Below, in pieces: positions 33,720-42,509 of a stretch of DNA of 64,000 nucleotides. Position numbers and translations under genes: made by a program. Source of the stretch: CAVVMA01 sp963830715 (lineage in GTDB: Bacteria; Desulfobacterota; Binatia; Binatales; Binataceae); the NCBI GenBank assembly GCA_963830715.1, contig CAWHNS010000020.1, positions 124,001 to 188,000 of the forward strand, read 5' to 3'. A model generated the notes under the pieces. That model saw nothing but the letters and a program-made list of their open reading frames with translations, searched no databases and had not been told where the DNA came from. Each line of letters opens with the position of its first letter. The stretch's first letter is position 1.

Positions 33720-36236
33720 ATGCCGAATCGAAGCCATTTTGCCGGACCTTACGCGCAGCCTCCCGAGCCATTGGCGGAGCTGGCGTTGGACCTGCGGAAC
33801 TGCTGGGACCATACCACCGATCCGGTGTGGAGCAAGATCGACCCCGAGCTATGGTCGCTCACGCACAATCCCTGGCTGGTCCTGCAGACGGCCTCGCGAA
33901 AGAGAATCGAGGCGCTCGAAGCCGATCCGGAATTCCACGCGCAGGTGCGCGAACTCGCCAGCAGCGGGCGGGAGTATCTGAAACGCCCAGCGTGGTTCCA
34001 GCATGCTCACGCCAACTCACCGCTCGGCCGCGTCGCATACTTCAGCATGGAGTTCGCCCTGAGCGAGGCGCTCCCAATCTACTCCGGCGGACTGGGTAAC
34101 GTCGCCGGCGATTATCTGAAAGCCGCCAGCGACCTGGCAGTCCCGGTTGTGGGGGTCGGGCTTCTTTATCAGCAGGGATATTTCCGCCAGATTATCGACC
34201 CGGACGGCACTCAGCGCGCGTTGAACCCCTACAACGATCCCGGGCAGCTTCCCATAACCCCGGTGCGCGACAGCGACGGCGAATGGTTCCGTCTCAGCGT
34301 CAACTTGCCGGGCCACCGACTCTGGCTGCGCGCCTGGCAGGTACGGGTCGGCCGGCTCAAACTGTACCTGCTCGATAGCAACGACCTTGCGAACCAGCCG
34401 GCGTATCGAGGCATCACCAGCGAACTCTACGGCGGCGGCCCAGAGTTGCGTCTCACGCAGGAACTGGTGCTGGGGATCGGCGGCTGGCGCTTGCTTCGCG
34501 GTCTCGGGATCAAACCGGAAGTCTGCCATCTCAACGAGGGACACGCCGCGTTCGTCGTGCTCGAACGCGCCCGAGACTTCATGGAGGAAACCGGTCAGCC
34601 GTTCGAGGTTGCCCTCGGCGTAACGCGCGTCGGCAACCTGTTTACGACTCACACCCCCGTCGCGGCCGGCTTCGATCGCTTCGCACCGGGCCTGATCGGC
34701 GAATACGCCACGCGCTACGCGCAGGAGCAACTCCAGATCGATCTTTCGCGCCTGCTCGCACTGGGCCGCGAGCACCCGGACGATCCCAATGAACCCTTCA
34801 GCATGGCCTATCTGGCAATCCGTGGCTGCGGAGCGATCAACGGAGTCAGCCGCCTGCACGCCGTCGTGAGCCGCCGGATATTCCAATGCCTGTTTCCACG
34901 CTGGCCCCAGGCTGAAGTGCCCGTTGGCCACGTCACCAACGGCGTGCATACGCCGACCTGGGACTCGGCGGCGGCGGATGCGCTATGGACCGGGGCCTGC
35001 GGTCGAGAGCGCTGGCGCGGCACATTGGAAACCGTCGCGAGTGATATATCTCGCGTCTCGGACGCCGACCTGTGGGAGCTTCGCGCGACCAATCGCCTCG
35101 AACTGGTGCGATTCGTGCGGGAGCGCGCTGCGAGGGAACTGGCCGCGCGCGGTGGCGATGCCGCGATCGCGCGGTCGATATTCGATCCAAATGCGCTCAC
35201 GCTGGGCTTTGCGCGCCGGTTCACGGCATACAAGCGGCCCAACCAGCTTCTTCACGATCCTGAACGCCTCGTTCGCATCCTCACCAATCCGGATCGCCCT
35301 CTTCAATTGGTGATCGCGGGTAAGGCTCATCCGGAGGACAAATCCGCCCAGGCAATGATCCAGGCGTGGGTGCACTTCGTTCAGCGTCCCGACGTGCGCC
35401 GCCACGCCGTTTTTCTCAGTGACTATGACCTGTTGCTCGCGGAGCGTCTGGTTCAGGGCGCGGACCTGTGGCTCAACACTCCGCGCCGTCCCTGGGAGGC
35501 CAGTGGAACCAGCGGCATGAAGACGCTCGTCAATGGCGGCCTCAACCTGTCGGAACTGGACGGCTGGTGGGACGAAGCCTACTCGCCGGAAACAGGCTGG
35601 GCGCTTGGGGACGGAAATGAGCACGGAGAAGACCCCGCCTGGGACGCGATCGAAGCGGATGCGCTGTACAAAATTCTCGAAGATCAGGTCATTCCGGCTT
35701 TCTATGCGCGCGACGCCAAGGGCATACCAACTCAATGGGTCTCGCGGATGCGCGCGAGCATGGTCCGCCTGACGCCCCGGTTCTCGGCTAACCGCGTCGT
35801 GCGTGAGTATACGGACAACTACTATGTCGCCGCGGCCACCGCGTACCGCGACCGCGCTCGCGAGCACGGCGCACTTGTCGTATCGCTGCTTGAGTGGCAA
35901 AGAGCGCTCTCACAGCATTGGCCTGATGCGCGATTTGGTGAGATGCAGATCAAGACGCGCGATGGCAGCCATCTGTTTCAGGTTCAGGTTTATCTTGGCG
36001 ATTTGAGCCCGGAGCAGGTACGCGTGGAACTCTACGCAGAGTCGATCGATGGGGCTCCCGCAATCCGACAGGAAATGACGCGCGGAAATCCGCTGCCCGG
36101 CTCCGCGAAAGCATTTGTGTACGGCGCAGAAGTTGCTGCATCGCGGCCGCCTTCAGACTACACGCCCCGAGTGGTCCCGTATCATCCCGCCGCACAGATC
36201 CCTCTGGAGGACGCCCACATTCTCTGGTTCCGCTAG
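33720..36236 (+). CDS. glgP: alpha-glucan (glycogen) phosphorylase
   Basis: 838 residues. It has the N-terminal DUF3417-like cap (PEPLAELALDLRNCWDHTTD) typical of the shorter archaeal/bacterial GlgP branch. VAYFSMEFALSEALPIYSGG and HLNEGHAAFVVLERARDFME follow. The PLP-binding lysine lies in EASGTSGMKTLVNGGLNLSE. It releases glucose-1-phosphate from glycogen or maltodextrin. No other glycogen genes are adjacent. Confidence 0.93.
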   Translation: MPNRSHFAGPYAQPPEPLAELALDLRNCWDHTTDPVWSKIDPELWSLTHNPWLVLQTASRKRIEALEADPEFHAQVRELASSGREYLKRPAWFQHAHANSPLGRVAYFSMEFALSEALPIYSGGLGNVAGDYLKAASDLAVPVVGVGLLYQQGYFRQIIDPDGTQRALNPYNDPGQLPITPVRDSDGEWFRLSVNLPGHRLWLRAWQVRVGRLKLYLLDSNDLANQPAYRGITSELYGGGPELRLTQELVLGIGGWRLLRGLGIKPEVCHLNEGHAAFVVLERARDFMEETGQPFEVALGVTRVGNLFTTHTPVAAGFDRFAPGLIGEYATRYAQEQLQIDLSRLLALGREHPDDPNEPFSMAYLAIRGCGAINGVSRLHAVVSRRIFQCLFPRWPQAEVPVGHVTNGVHTPTWDSAAADALWTGACGRERWRGTLETVASDISRVSDADLWELRATNRLELVRFVRERAARELAARGGDAAIARSIFDPNALTLGFARRFTAYKRPNQLLHDPERLVRILTNPDRPLQLVIAGKAHPEDKSAQAMIQAWVHFVQRPDVRRHAVFLSDYDLLLAERLVQGADLWLNTPRRPWEASGTSGMKTLVNGGLNLSELDGWWDEAYSPETGWALGDGNEHGEDPAWDAIEADALYKILEDQVIPAFYARDAKGIPTQWVSRMRASMVRLTPRFSANRVVREYTDNYYVAAATAYRDRAREHGALVVSLLEWQRALSQHWPDARFGEMQIKTRDGSHLFQVQVYLGDLSPEQVRVELYAESIDGAPAIRQEMTRGNPLPGSAKAFVYGAEVAASRPPSDYTPRVVPYHPAAQIPLEDAHILWFR

Positions 36237-36281
36237 GCAAGTGAGGAGTCACGAGAGCTTGCAGAATGGAGGAACGACCCG

Positions 36282-37148
36282 ATGCGTTTCACACTGATGC
36301 TTTCCCGAGGAGAATATCGGGATTTCCAGACGATCGCTCGAGCCGCCGAGGCCTCCGGCTGGACTTCGATTACGATTCCGGACAGCCTGTTCTTTCCGCG
36401 CGTTACCGAGTCCGATTATCCTTACGCCGATACCGACAACATCCGGGAATATATTTCGGCGACTCCCTTCATCGAACCTATTGTCGCGATGACCTGGATG
36501 GCGGCGGTGACGAAGACGCTGCGCTTCTACCCCGCGGTCATGAAGGTGCCGGTACGCCAGCCGCTGGTGCTCGCCAAGGCGCTGAGCTCGCTGGCAGTCA
36601 TTTCGGGCAACCGCGTCAGTCTCGGCGCGGGTCTTGGTCCCTGGCGCGAGGACTTTACCTACAATGGCGTCGCTTTCGAGAAGCGCGGCAGGCTGATGGA
36701 CGAGTGCATCGAAATCATCCGGGGCGCCTTGCGCGGCGGCTACTTCGAATTTCATAGCGACAACTACGACATCGGACCGATGAAGATGAATCCCGTGCCC
36801 GACAAACCGGTGCCAATCCTGTTCGGCGGGCACAGCAAGGCCGCGCTCGCCCGCGCCGCCCGCCTGTGTGATGGGTGGATCTCGGCGAATGCCGATACCG
36901 AAACCTTGAAGAGTCTCATCGGTGGACTGAATGCCCAGCGCGAACGGTATGGAACGCTGGGCAGGCCCGATTTCGAGATTCATGTCATGGACGTCACGGC
37001 GAGCGCCGCCGATGATTTCAGGCGCCTTGCGGATCTCGGCGCTACCGACATCGTTACGGGCTTTGCGAGCGAGGGCCAGGACATGATCGATCACGTGCGC
37101 CGCTTCGGCGAGACAATAATCGCGAAGATCGGAACGGGCCGCTCCTGA
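36282..37148 (+). CDS. LLM-class flavin-dependent oxidoreductase
   Basis: 288 residues with a luciferase-like barrel: AEASGWTSITIPDSLFFPRV, VRQPLVLAKALSSLAVISGN, RVSLGAGLGPWREDFTYNGV and PVPILFGGHSKAALARAARL. The last two are typical of F420- or FMN-binding members in actinobacteria and Binatota-like genomes. Substrate unknown. It starts 45 bp after glgP. Confidence 0.9.
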   Translation: MRFTLMLSRGEYRDFQTIARAAEASGWTSITIPDSLFFPRVTESDYPYADTDNIREYISATPFIEPIVAMTWMAAVTKTLRFYPAVMKVPVRQPLVLAKALSSLAVISGNRVSLGAGLGPWREDFTYNGVAFEKRGRLMDECIEIIRGALRGGYFEFHSDNYDIGPMKMNPVPDKPVPILFGGHSKAALARAARLCDGWISANADTETLKSLIGGLNAQRERYGTLGRPDFEIHVMDVTASAADDFRRLADLGATDIVTGFASEGQDMIDHVRRFGETIIAKIGTGRS

Positions 37149-37241
37149 GAGGCCGAACCAGACGGTTCGGATCGCCCATCTGGTCACGGTGATCGCGCAG
37201 CGCGCGCCAGTCGGACGGCGAACTATCAGGGACCGGAAAAG

Positions 37242-38237
37242 ATGAGCGCTGGGCGGAGATTCGTCATCGCGCTTGCCGTCCTCGTTTTCCTGACGGCAGC
37301 GGGCACGACCGGCTACATCCTGATCGAAGGAATGTCGCTGATCGATGCGGTTTACATGTCGGTCATCACGATTTCCACGGTCGGGTTTGGAGAAGTCAAG
37401 CCGCTCAGCCCCGCCTGCCGGCTGTTTACGATTGGACTCATCGTCACCGGCGTCGGTACCGCGCTTTATCTGTTCGCGGTGGTCGCCGAATTGCTGATCG
37501 AAGGACGGTTGCGCGAATACCTTGGGAAAAGTGCGATGGAACACAAGATTCATCAGCTCGAAAATCACGTCGTGGTCTGCGGCTATGGACGTTTCGGCAA
37601 AGTCGTGGCGGAGGAGATCTCGCGTAATTCGATACCGGTGGTCGTTATCGATCACGATCCGACTATGCAGGCGGAGCTGGCGCAGGCCGGCCTGCCCTAC
37701 GTGATCGGGTCTGCTCTTCAGGAGAGTGTGCTGGAAGAAGCGGGAATCCGGCGCGCGCGTGCGATCGTCATCGCGACCGCTTCCGATGCCGACAACGTCT
37801 ACATCACGCTCTCGGCGCGCGAGAAGAATCCCGCGCTGCGGATCCATGCGCGGGCCGAATCAGAGGCCGGCGCCCGCCGCATGAAGCTCGCCGGCGCCGA
37901 TCAGGTGCTGTGGATTTACCAGTGGGGCGCGTTCAGGATGGCGGCGTCGATTATCCGGCCCTCGGTGGTGGACTTTCTCGAACTGTCCGTTCCCGGGCGC
38001 GGAGCTGAAGTCGATCTCGAGGAAATCAGGGTCGCATCCGGAAGTCCGATGGTCGGAAAGACGATCCGATCGCTGGAAGATGGAACCGAGCGGCTCAGGA
38101 TCGTGGCGCTCAAGAAACAGGGAGGCGACATTTCCCTCATCCCCGACTCCGCCACTACGATCGGCGTCGGAGATTACCTGGTGGTCATCGGCGAAAGCAC
38201 CGGCATCAAGAAGCTGAGCGCGATGATTTCAGGTTAG
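37242..38237 (+). CDS. potassium channel with RCK (TrkA-N/TrkA-C) domains
   Basis: 331 residues: two membrane helices around a pore loop with selectivity filter TVGFG (46-50), then a Rossmann RCK domain (HVVVCGYGRFGKVVAEEISR, about 115-225) and a TrkA-C domain (about 245-330). This is the MthK-like layout, a ligand-gated K+ channel. It is the only clear potassium transport gene in the window and is not linked to the orphan KdpD protein. Confidence 0.93.
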   Translation: MSAGRRFVIALAVLVFLTAAGTTGYILIEGMSLIDAVYMSVITISTVGFGEVKPLSPACRLFTIGLIVTGVGTALYLFAVVAELLIEGRLREYLGKSAMEHKIHQLENHVVVCGYGRFGKVVAEEISRNSIPVVVIDHDPTMQAELAQAGLPYVIGSALQESVLEEAGIRRARAIVIATASDADNVYITLSAREKNPALRIHARAESEAGARRMKLAGADQVLWIYQWGAFRMAASIIRPSVVDFLELSVPGRGAEVDLEEIRVASGSPMVGKTIRSLEDGTERLRIVALKKQGGDISLIPDSATTIGVGDYLVVIGESTGIKKLSAMISG

Positions 38238-38271
38238 GGGCGGGAGCGGCTCTGCCCCCCGGGAGCTTCCG

Positions 38272-40272
38272 TCACGTCGCCTCGTCCTCGGCTTCCTGCA
38301 AGACCGCGGTGGGCAGGACCTCGGGGTTCAGGTCTTCAAGGAATCGCGAAGCGCGGCCGATCACGTGGCCCATCGCGCGATCGAACATGTACATCGGGTA
38401 GGATATGTAGAGTTCGTCGCGGGCGCGCGTGACGGCGACGTACATCAGGCGGCGCTCCTCCTCCAGGTCCTCCGGCGAGGCGCTCTGCGGCGCCGGGAAG
38501 CGGCCGTCGGCGGCCCAGATCAGAAACACCGCCTTCCACTCCAGGCCCTTCGCGGAGTGGATCGTGCTGAGGGTGACGTAGCCTTCCTCCGGATCGACCG
38601 CGAGTATGTCTCCGATCGAATCGTTCGGCGGTTCGAGCGCCATGTCGGCGAGCATCGACTGGAGGCTCCGGTAGCGCTCCGTGATGGCCTGGAAGTGCTC
38701 GAGGTCGCGCTCGCGCTTGGGATAGTCGTCGGGATACGCCTCGCGCATCAGCGGAAGGTAGTAGCCGAGCACGATCGCGAGCTGATCGGCGGGACGATCC
38801 GGCTTCGCGCGCAGCTCCGACAGCAGCGCCGAAAGCCGCTCGAGCGTCGGCTCTCCCTTGCCCGCCCCCTTCGCCGCCGTGGCGAGCGCCTGCTCGGGCG
38901 CCGGCGAGTTGATCACCGCCTCGACCACCCGCTCGGCGCGCCGTGGGCCGATCCCGCGCACGATCATCAGCACCCGCAGCCACGAGACCGCGTCGGCGGG
39001 ATTGGCGATCACGCGCAGATGGGCGAGCACGTCCTTGATGTGCGCGGTCTCGATGAACTTGAATCCGCCGCGCTTGATGAACGGGATGTCGCGGCGCTGC
39101 AGTTCGAGCTCCAGGTCGAAGGAGTGAAAGCTCGATCGAAACAACACCGCCAGCTCGCCGAGCGCGGCGCCTTCCTCGCGCAGCTCCAGGATTCGCTGCG
39201 CGACGAAGCGCGACTGGGTATGCTCGTCCTGCGCGCGCACCAGCAGCGGGCGAAAGCCGCCGCGACGGCGCGTGAACAGCACCTTGGTGTAGCTCTCCTG
39301 CGCGCGGGAGATGACCTGGTTGGCGGCGTCCAGAATGCCCTGCAGCGATCGGTAGTTCTCCTCCAGCTTCACCACCCGCGCGCCGGGGAACAGCGCGGGG
39401 AATTCGATGATGTTGCGGAAGTTGGCGCCGCGGAACGAGTAGATCGATTGCGCGTCGTCGCCGACCGCCATCACGTTGCGATGAGTCGCCGCGAGCAGCT
39501 TGACCAGCTCGGCCTGGATCAGGTTGGTGTCCTGATACTCATCAATCATTATGTAGCGATAACTGTCCGACAGGCGGTGTCGCGCCGCTTCATGATCTCG
39601 CAGCAGCTCGGCCAGCCGGTAGAGCAGATCGTCGTAGTCGAGCAGCGCGCGCTCGCGCTTGTAGGCCTCGTACTTGCCGGCCAGTTGCAGAATCTCGCCC
39701 TGATGCTCGCGGAGATGGCGAAAGTCGGCCTCGATCTCGGCTTCGAGCGCGCGGGCCTTGTTGCGCGCCATGCTGATGACCTCGGCCAGCGAAGCCTTCT
39801 TCGGGAAACGGCGCTCGCGCGAGGCCAAGCCCATCCGCGTCCGCAGCAGGTTGAGCACGTCCTCCATGTCGGAGCGATCGAGAATCGTGAAATTGGGCTG
39901 GATTCCGATCGGCGCGCCGTGGCGGCGCAGGATCATGTTGGCGAACGAATGGAAGGTGCCGCCCGCGACCGCCCGCGAGCGATCGCCGACCAGGCGCTCC
40001 GCGCGGCGGAGCATCTCCTGCGCCGCCCGCCGCGTGAAGGTCAGCAGCAGGATCGCGCCCGGAGCAACGCCGCTCTCGATCAGGCGCGCGACCCGATAGA
40101 TCAGCGTCCGTGTCTTGCCCGAGCCTGCGCCCGCAATCACCAGCAGCGGCCCCTCGCGATGCCTGACCGCCTCGAGCTGCGCCGGGTTCAGGACTTCTTC
40201 GTACCTGATCTTGAAGCTGCGCTCGTCCGGCGGCGGCGAATCTTTCTTGAGAGCGATTACCTTGTCGGCCAC
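38272..40272 (-). CDS. UvrD/Rep-family ATP-dependent DNA helicase
   Basis: 666 residues. Superfamily 1A motifs are complete: Q motif LNPAQLEAVRHREGPLLVIA, Walker A GAGSGKTRTLIYRVARLIES, Walker B IDEYQDTN, motif III VGDDAQSIYSFRGA, motif IV LEENYRS, motif V TIHSAKGLEWKAVFLIWAAD and motif VI VAVTRARDELYISYPM. Shorter than UvrD/PcrA because the 2B and C-terminal parts are reduced. Roles in repair or replication restart are likely. Two direct AGAATATGCC repeats lie upstream. Confidence 0.93.
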   Translation of the reverse strand: MADKVIALKKDSPPPDERSFKIRYEEVLNPAQLEAVRHREGPLLVIAGAGSGKTRTLIYRVARLIESGVAPGAILLLTFTRRAAQEMLRRAERLVGDRSRAVAGGTFHSFANMILRRHGAPIGIQPNFTILDRSDMEDVLNLLRTRMGLASRERRFPKKASLAEVISMARNKARALEAEIEADFRHLREHQGEILQLAGKYEAYKRERALLDYDDLLYRLAELLRDHEAARHRLSDSYRYIMIDEYQDTNLIQAELVKLLAATHRNVMAVGDDAQSIYSFRGANFRNIIEFPALFPGARVVKLEENYRSLQGILDAANQVISRAQESYTKVLFTRRRGGFRPLLVRAQDEHTQSRFVAQRILELREEGAALGELAVLFRSSFHSFDLELELQRRDIPFIKRGGFKFIETAHIKDVLAHLRVIANPADAVSWLRVLMIVRGIGPRRAERVVEAVINSPAPEQALATAAKGAGKGEPTLERLSALLSELRAKPDRPADQLAIVLGYYLPLMREAYPDDYPKRERDLEHFQAITERYRSLQSMLADMALEPPNDSIGDILAVDPEEGYVTLSTIHSAKGLEWKAVFLIWAADGRFPAPQSASPEDLEEERRLMYVAVTRARDELYISYPMYMFDRAMGHVIGRASRFLEDLNPEVLPTAVLQEAEDEAT

Positions 40273-40346
40273 TTCGCCGCGATCCTATCACGGCAAGCCG
40301 CGCCGGTAATCGCGATCAGGTGCCGCTGCAAACTACGGCGCGCTGG

Positions 40347-40379
40347 GGCATATTCTCCGCCGCATCTGTGGCATATTCT
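40347..40379. repeat. direct repeat GGCATATTCT x2 between divergent genes
   Basis: Copies at 40347-40356 and 40370-40379, 23 bp apart (about two helical turns), between uvrD and a lipoprotein gene. On the minus strand the outer copy belongs to GAATATGCCACAGATGCG, which recurs with two mismatches (GAATGTGCCAAAGATGCG) near 45491-45508, upstream of another minus-strand gene. Possible shared operator. Confidence 0.45.
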
Positions 40380-40457
40380 TGCTGTCGCGGAGATAGCGGA
40401 AGCCGGCGACGGGGTAATGACGAAGTGCATGCGCGGAATTCGAGGGACGATTCGAGC

Positions 40458-40898
40458 TTGAGGGCATCGCTGTCCGGCCCTATCGCCTGTTTGATCCTCG
40501 CCGCCACGCAGGCCGGATGCGGACTGTGGCAGCAAAACCAGAGCGCGCAGCGGCGCGCGAGCGCTCAGCAGATCGAGCCCTTGCTCGAACAAGCCGGCTT
40601 TCAGCGGCTGCCGGCCGAGACCACGGCCCAGGTGAGCGAGCTCAATTCGCTCGAGCCGCTCACGCTCAGCCGTTCGAACGACACTCGCAAGGGCACGCGC
40701 TATTGGTTCGCCGACCCCTACCTGTGCGGATGCATGTATGCCGGCAACGAGGCCGCATATCAGCGCTATCGGGAGATCAGACGCACTCAGCAGCTCTCCG
40801 ACCAGATGAAGGCCAGCCAGCGCCTCAACGAGCAGGCCTGGGACCAGGTGAGCGAAGCTCCCGAGATAAATATGTTCAACCCCGTGTTCGCGCCCTAG
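40458..40898 (+). CDS. putative lipoprotein
   Basis: About 146 residues from TTG 40458 (LRASLSGPIACLILAATQAG then C), giving a lipoprotein-like signal with an imperfect lipobox. The mature protein includes QIEPLLEQAGFQRLPAETTA and RYWFADPYLCGCMYAGNEAA, with a paired-cysteine CGC that could chelate metal. No family recognised. The start is uncertain: the frame is open far upstream, but this start places the signal at the N terminus. Confidence 0.6.
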   Translation: MRASLSGPIACLILAATQAGCGLWQQNQSAQRRASAQQIEPLLEQAGFQRLPAETTAQVSELNSLEPLTLSRSNDTRKGTRYWFADPYLCGCMYAGNEAAYQRYREIRRTQQLSDQMKASQRLNEQAWDQVSEAPEINMFNPVFAP

Positions 40899-40940
40899 AG
40901 TTTGGAGTTTGACCGGATTTCCGCGCCGTGCCAGCGATGC

Positions 40941-41621
40941 TCATTGAGTATCGTGGCGATCGGCCAGCAACTCCACCTTGCCTGTGTCGAGGCGGTAGAT
41001 GCCGCCGGCGATCTTGAGTTCGCCGCTTTGCACCATCGCGCGCAGCGGCTCCGATTCCTTCAGCTTGCTGACGGTCAGTTCCACGTTGGCGCGGATCGCG
41101 TTCGCGACCGGATCGCCCGGCATCCCTTTGGTCGCAGTCACGGCGGGACGCAACTCCGCGAGCATCGGGCCAACGTCGCCGGGTTCTTCATGCCCAATCA
41201 CCGCCGCCGTCACGGCGCCGCATCGATCGTGTCCGAGGACGAGCACGAGCCGCGTGCCCAGATGCTTGACGGCGTAGTCGATGCTTTCGATGGCGACCGG
41301 ATCCGCCACGTTGCCCGCGAGCCGCACGGCAAAGAGGTCGCCGAGTCCCTGGTCGAAGACGATTTCGGGTGGGACACGCGAATCGGAGCATCCGAGGATA
41401 GCGGCGAACGGATGCTGCCCGTTTGCAAGTTCGGTGCGGCGGTCCTGGTTCTGATTCCGGCAGGCCGCCTTGCCGTCAACGTAGCGCTGATTTCCGTCGA
41501 GGAGTTGCCTCAGCGCCTGCGCGCCATCGATCGACGGCGCAGGATGATCGGATGCCGTAACGACTGCGCCGGCAACCGCGAGCAGGACCAACGAGCCGAT
41601 CCACACCGAAGTTTTTCTCAT
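40941..41621 (-). CDS. exported beta-class carbonic anhydrase
   Basis: 226 residues from ATG 41619-41621 with a signal peptide (SVWIGSLVLLAVAGAVVTAS). The zinc ligands are in CSDSRVPPE and HDRCGAVTAAV, with the aspartate-arginine dyad intact. It interconverts CO2 and bicarbonate in the periplasm, whereas most beta-class enzymes are cytoplasmic. A periplasmic enzyme would supply CO2 or buffer pH. A longer start at 41672 would put charged residues before the signal. Confidence 0.9.
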   Translation of the reverse strand: MRKTSVWIGSLVLLAVAGAVVTASDHPAPSIDGAQALRQLLDGNQRYVDGKAACRNQNQDRRTELANGQHPFAAILGCSDSRVPPEIVFDQGLGDLFAVRLAGNVADPVAIESIDYAVKHLGTRLVLVLGHDRCGAVTAAVIGHEEPGDVGPMLAELRPAVTATKGMPGDPVANAIRANVELTVSKLKESEPLRAMVQSGELKIAGGIYRLDTGKVELLADRHDTQ

Positions 41622-41933
41622 CACATAACCCTCCCCGGCAATCGGCCACCGACCGCGGACTCCGATCATCACCCACGCGAGCAGATGAGGGGCAGAGGCG
41701 GTCTGGCGGCAAGCTCCTTCTGAGCCGTCTACCCGCCAAACCGATCTTTTTCGTCCGCCGACCCAGCGATAGGCTAGACGAACCGCAACGCCCGTGCCAT
41801 CAGCGGGGGCGGGAATGGCTTAAACTGTCTCAATTCTGAAAATCCCGGACTTCATCGCGTTGACAGATTGGCAGATCGTTTGCGGTATTCTGGTTGCGTT
41901 CTCTCCATGCTGGAATCTGGAGGAGATTGAAAA

Positions 41934-42356
41934 ATGGAAGGCCTGCGAGTTCGCGATATCATGACCGCGGAAGTCACCACCCTCAAGCGGAACGATAAGC
42001 TCACGCTTGCCGACGACATCATGCAACTCGGGCGGATCCGGCACCTGCCGGTACTCGAAGATGACGGGAAGCAACTGATCGGAATCGTGAGCCAGCGCGA
42101 CCTCTTTCGTGGCGCCTTGGCCGGCGCGCTTGGCTACGGCAAGCACGCCCAGCGAAAGGTGTTGGACACGCTGTTCGTCAAGGAAGTCATGACTGCCGAC
42201 GTGATCACTACCACCGCCGACACGCCTCTCGCGGAGGCCGCGCAAGTCATGGTCGATCGAAAGATCGGTTGCCTTCCGGTTATCGAGGCCGGACGCCTCA
42301 TCGGCATCGTTACCGAAGGCGACTTCGTAGCGATGGTTGCGCGCAAGAGCCGCTGA
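41934..42356 (+). CDS. tandem CBS-domain protein
   Basis: 140 residues and two CBS motifs: RVRDIMTAEVTTLKRNDKLT with IRHLPVLEDDGKQLIGIVSQ, and FVKEVMTADVITTTADTPLA with IGCLPVIEAGRLIGIVTEGD. Such stand-alone pairs bind adenine nucleotides and regulate partner enzymes by energy state. Its last 52 bp are duplicated at 45609-45660. No partner gene is fused. Confidence 0.88.
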   Translation: MEGLRVRDIMTAEVTTLKRNDKLTLADDIMQLGRIRHLPVLEDDGKQLIGIVSQRDLFRGALAGALGYGKHAQRKVLDTLFVKEVMTADVITTTADTPLAEAAQVMVDRKIGCLPVIEAGRLIGIVTEGDFVAMVARKSR

Positions 42357-42509
42357 GACTGAGCGCCCTCGCCTCACTCTCCGAACCAAGCCGCTATTTT
42401 CATCCGCAGAAGTCTGGCCCGTTGGAACGGGCGGCTGAGACGGAATGCCCGAGACCGGGATTTCCTGATCGGTTGCCGAGTAGGAAAAGTGAGGCGGGCT
42501 CCGGTTGCG

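Noticed and set aside
40362..40379. Possible sigma54 promoter (TGGCATATTCTTGC)
   Set aside because: The GG-GC spacing is 9 rather than 10 bp, and no NtrC site is apparent. Kept only as part of a direct repeat.
38365..40461. 698-residue plus-strand frame across the helicase gene
   Set aside because: It is antisense to a complete UvrD-family helicase with all motifs; composition is that of a shadow frame.
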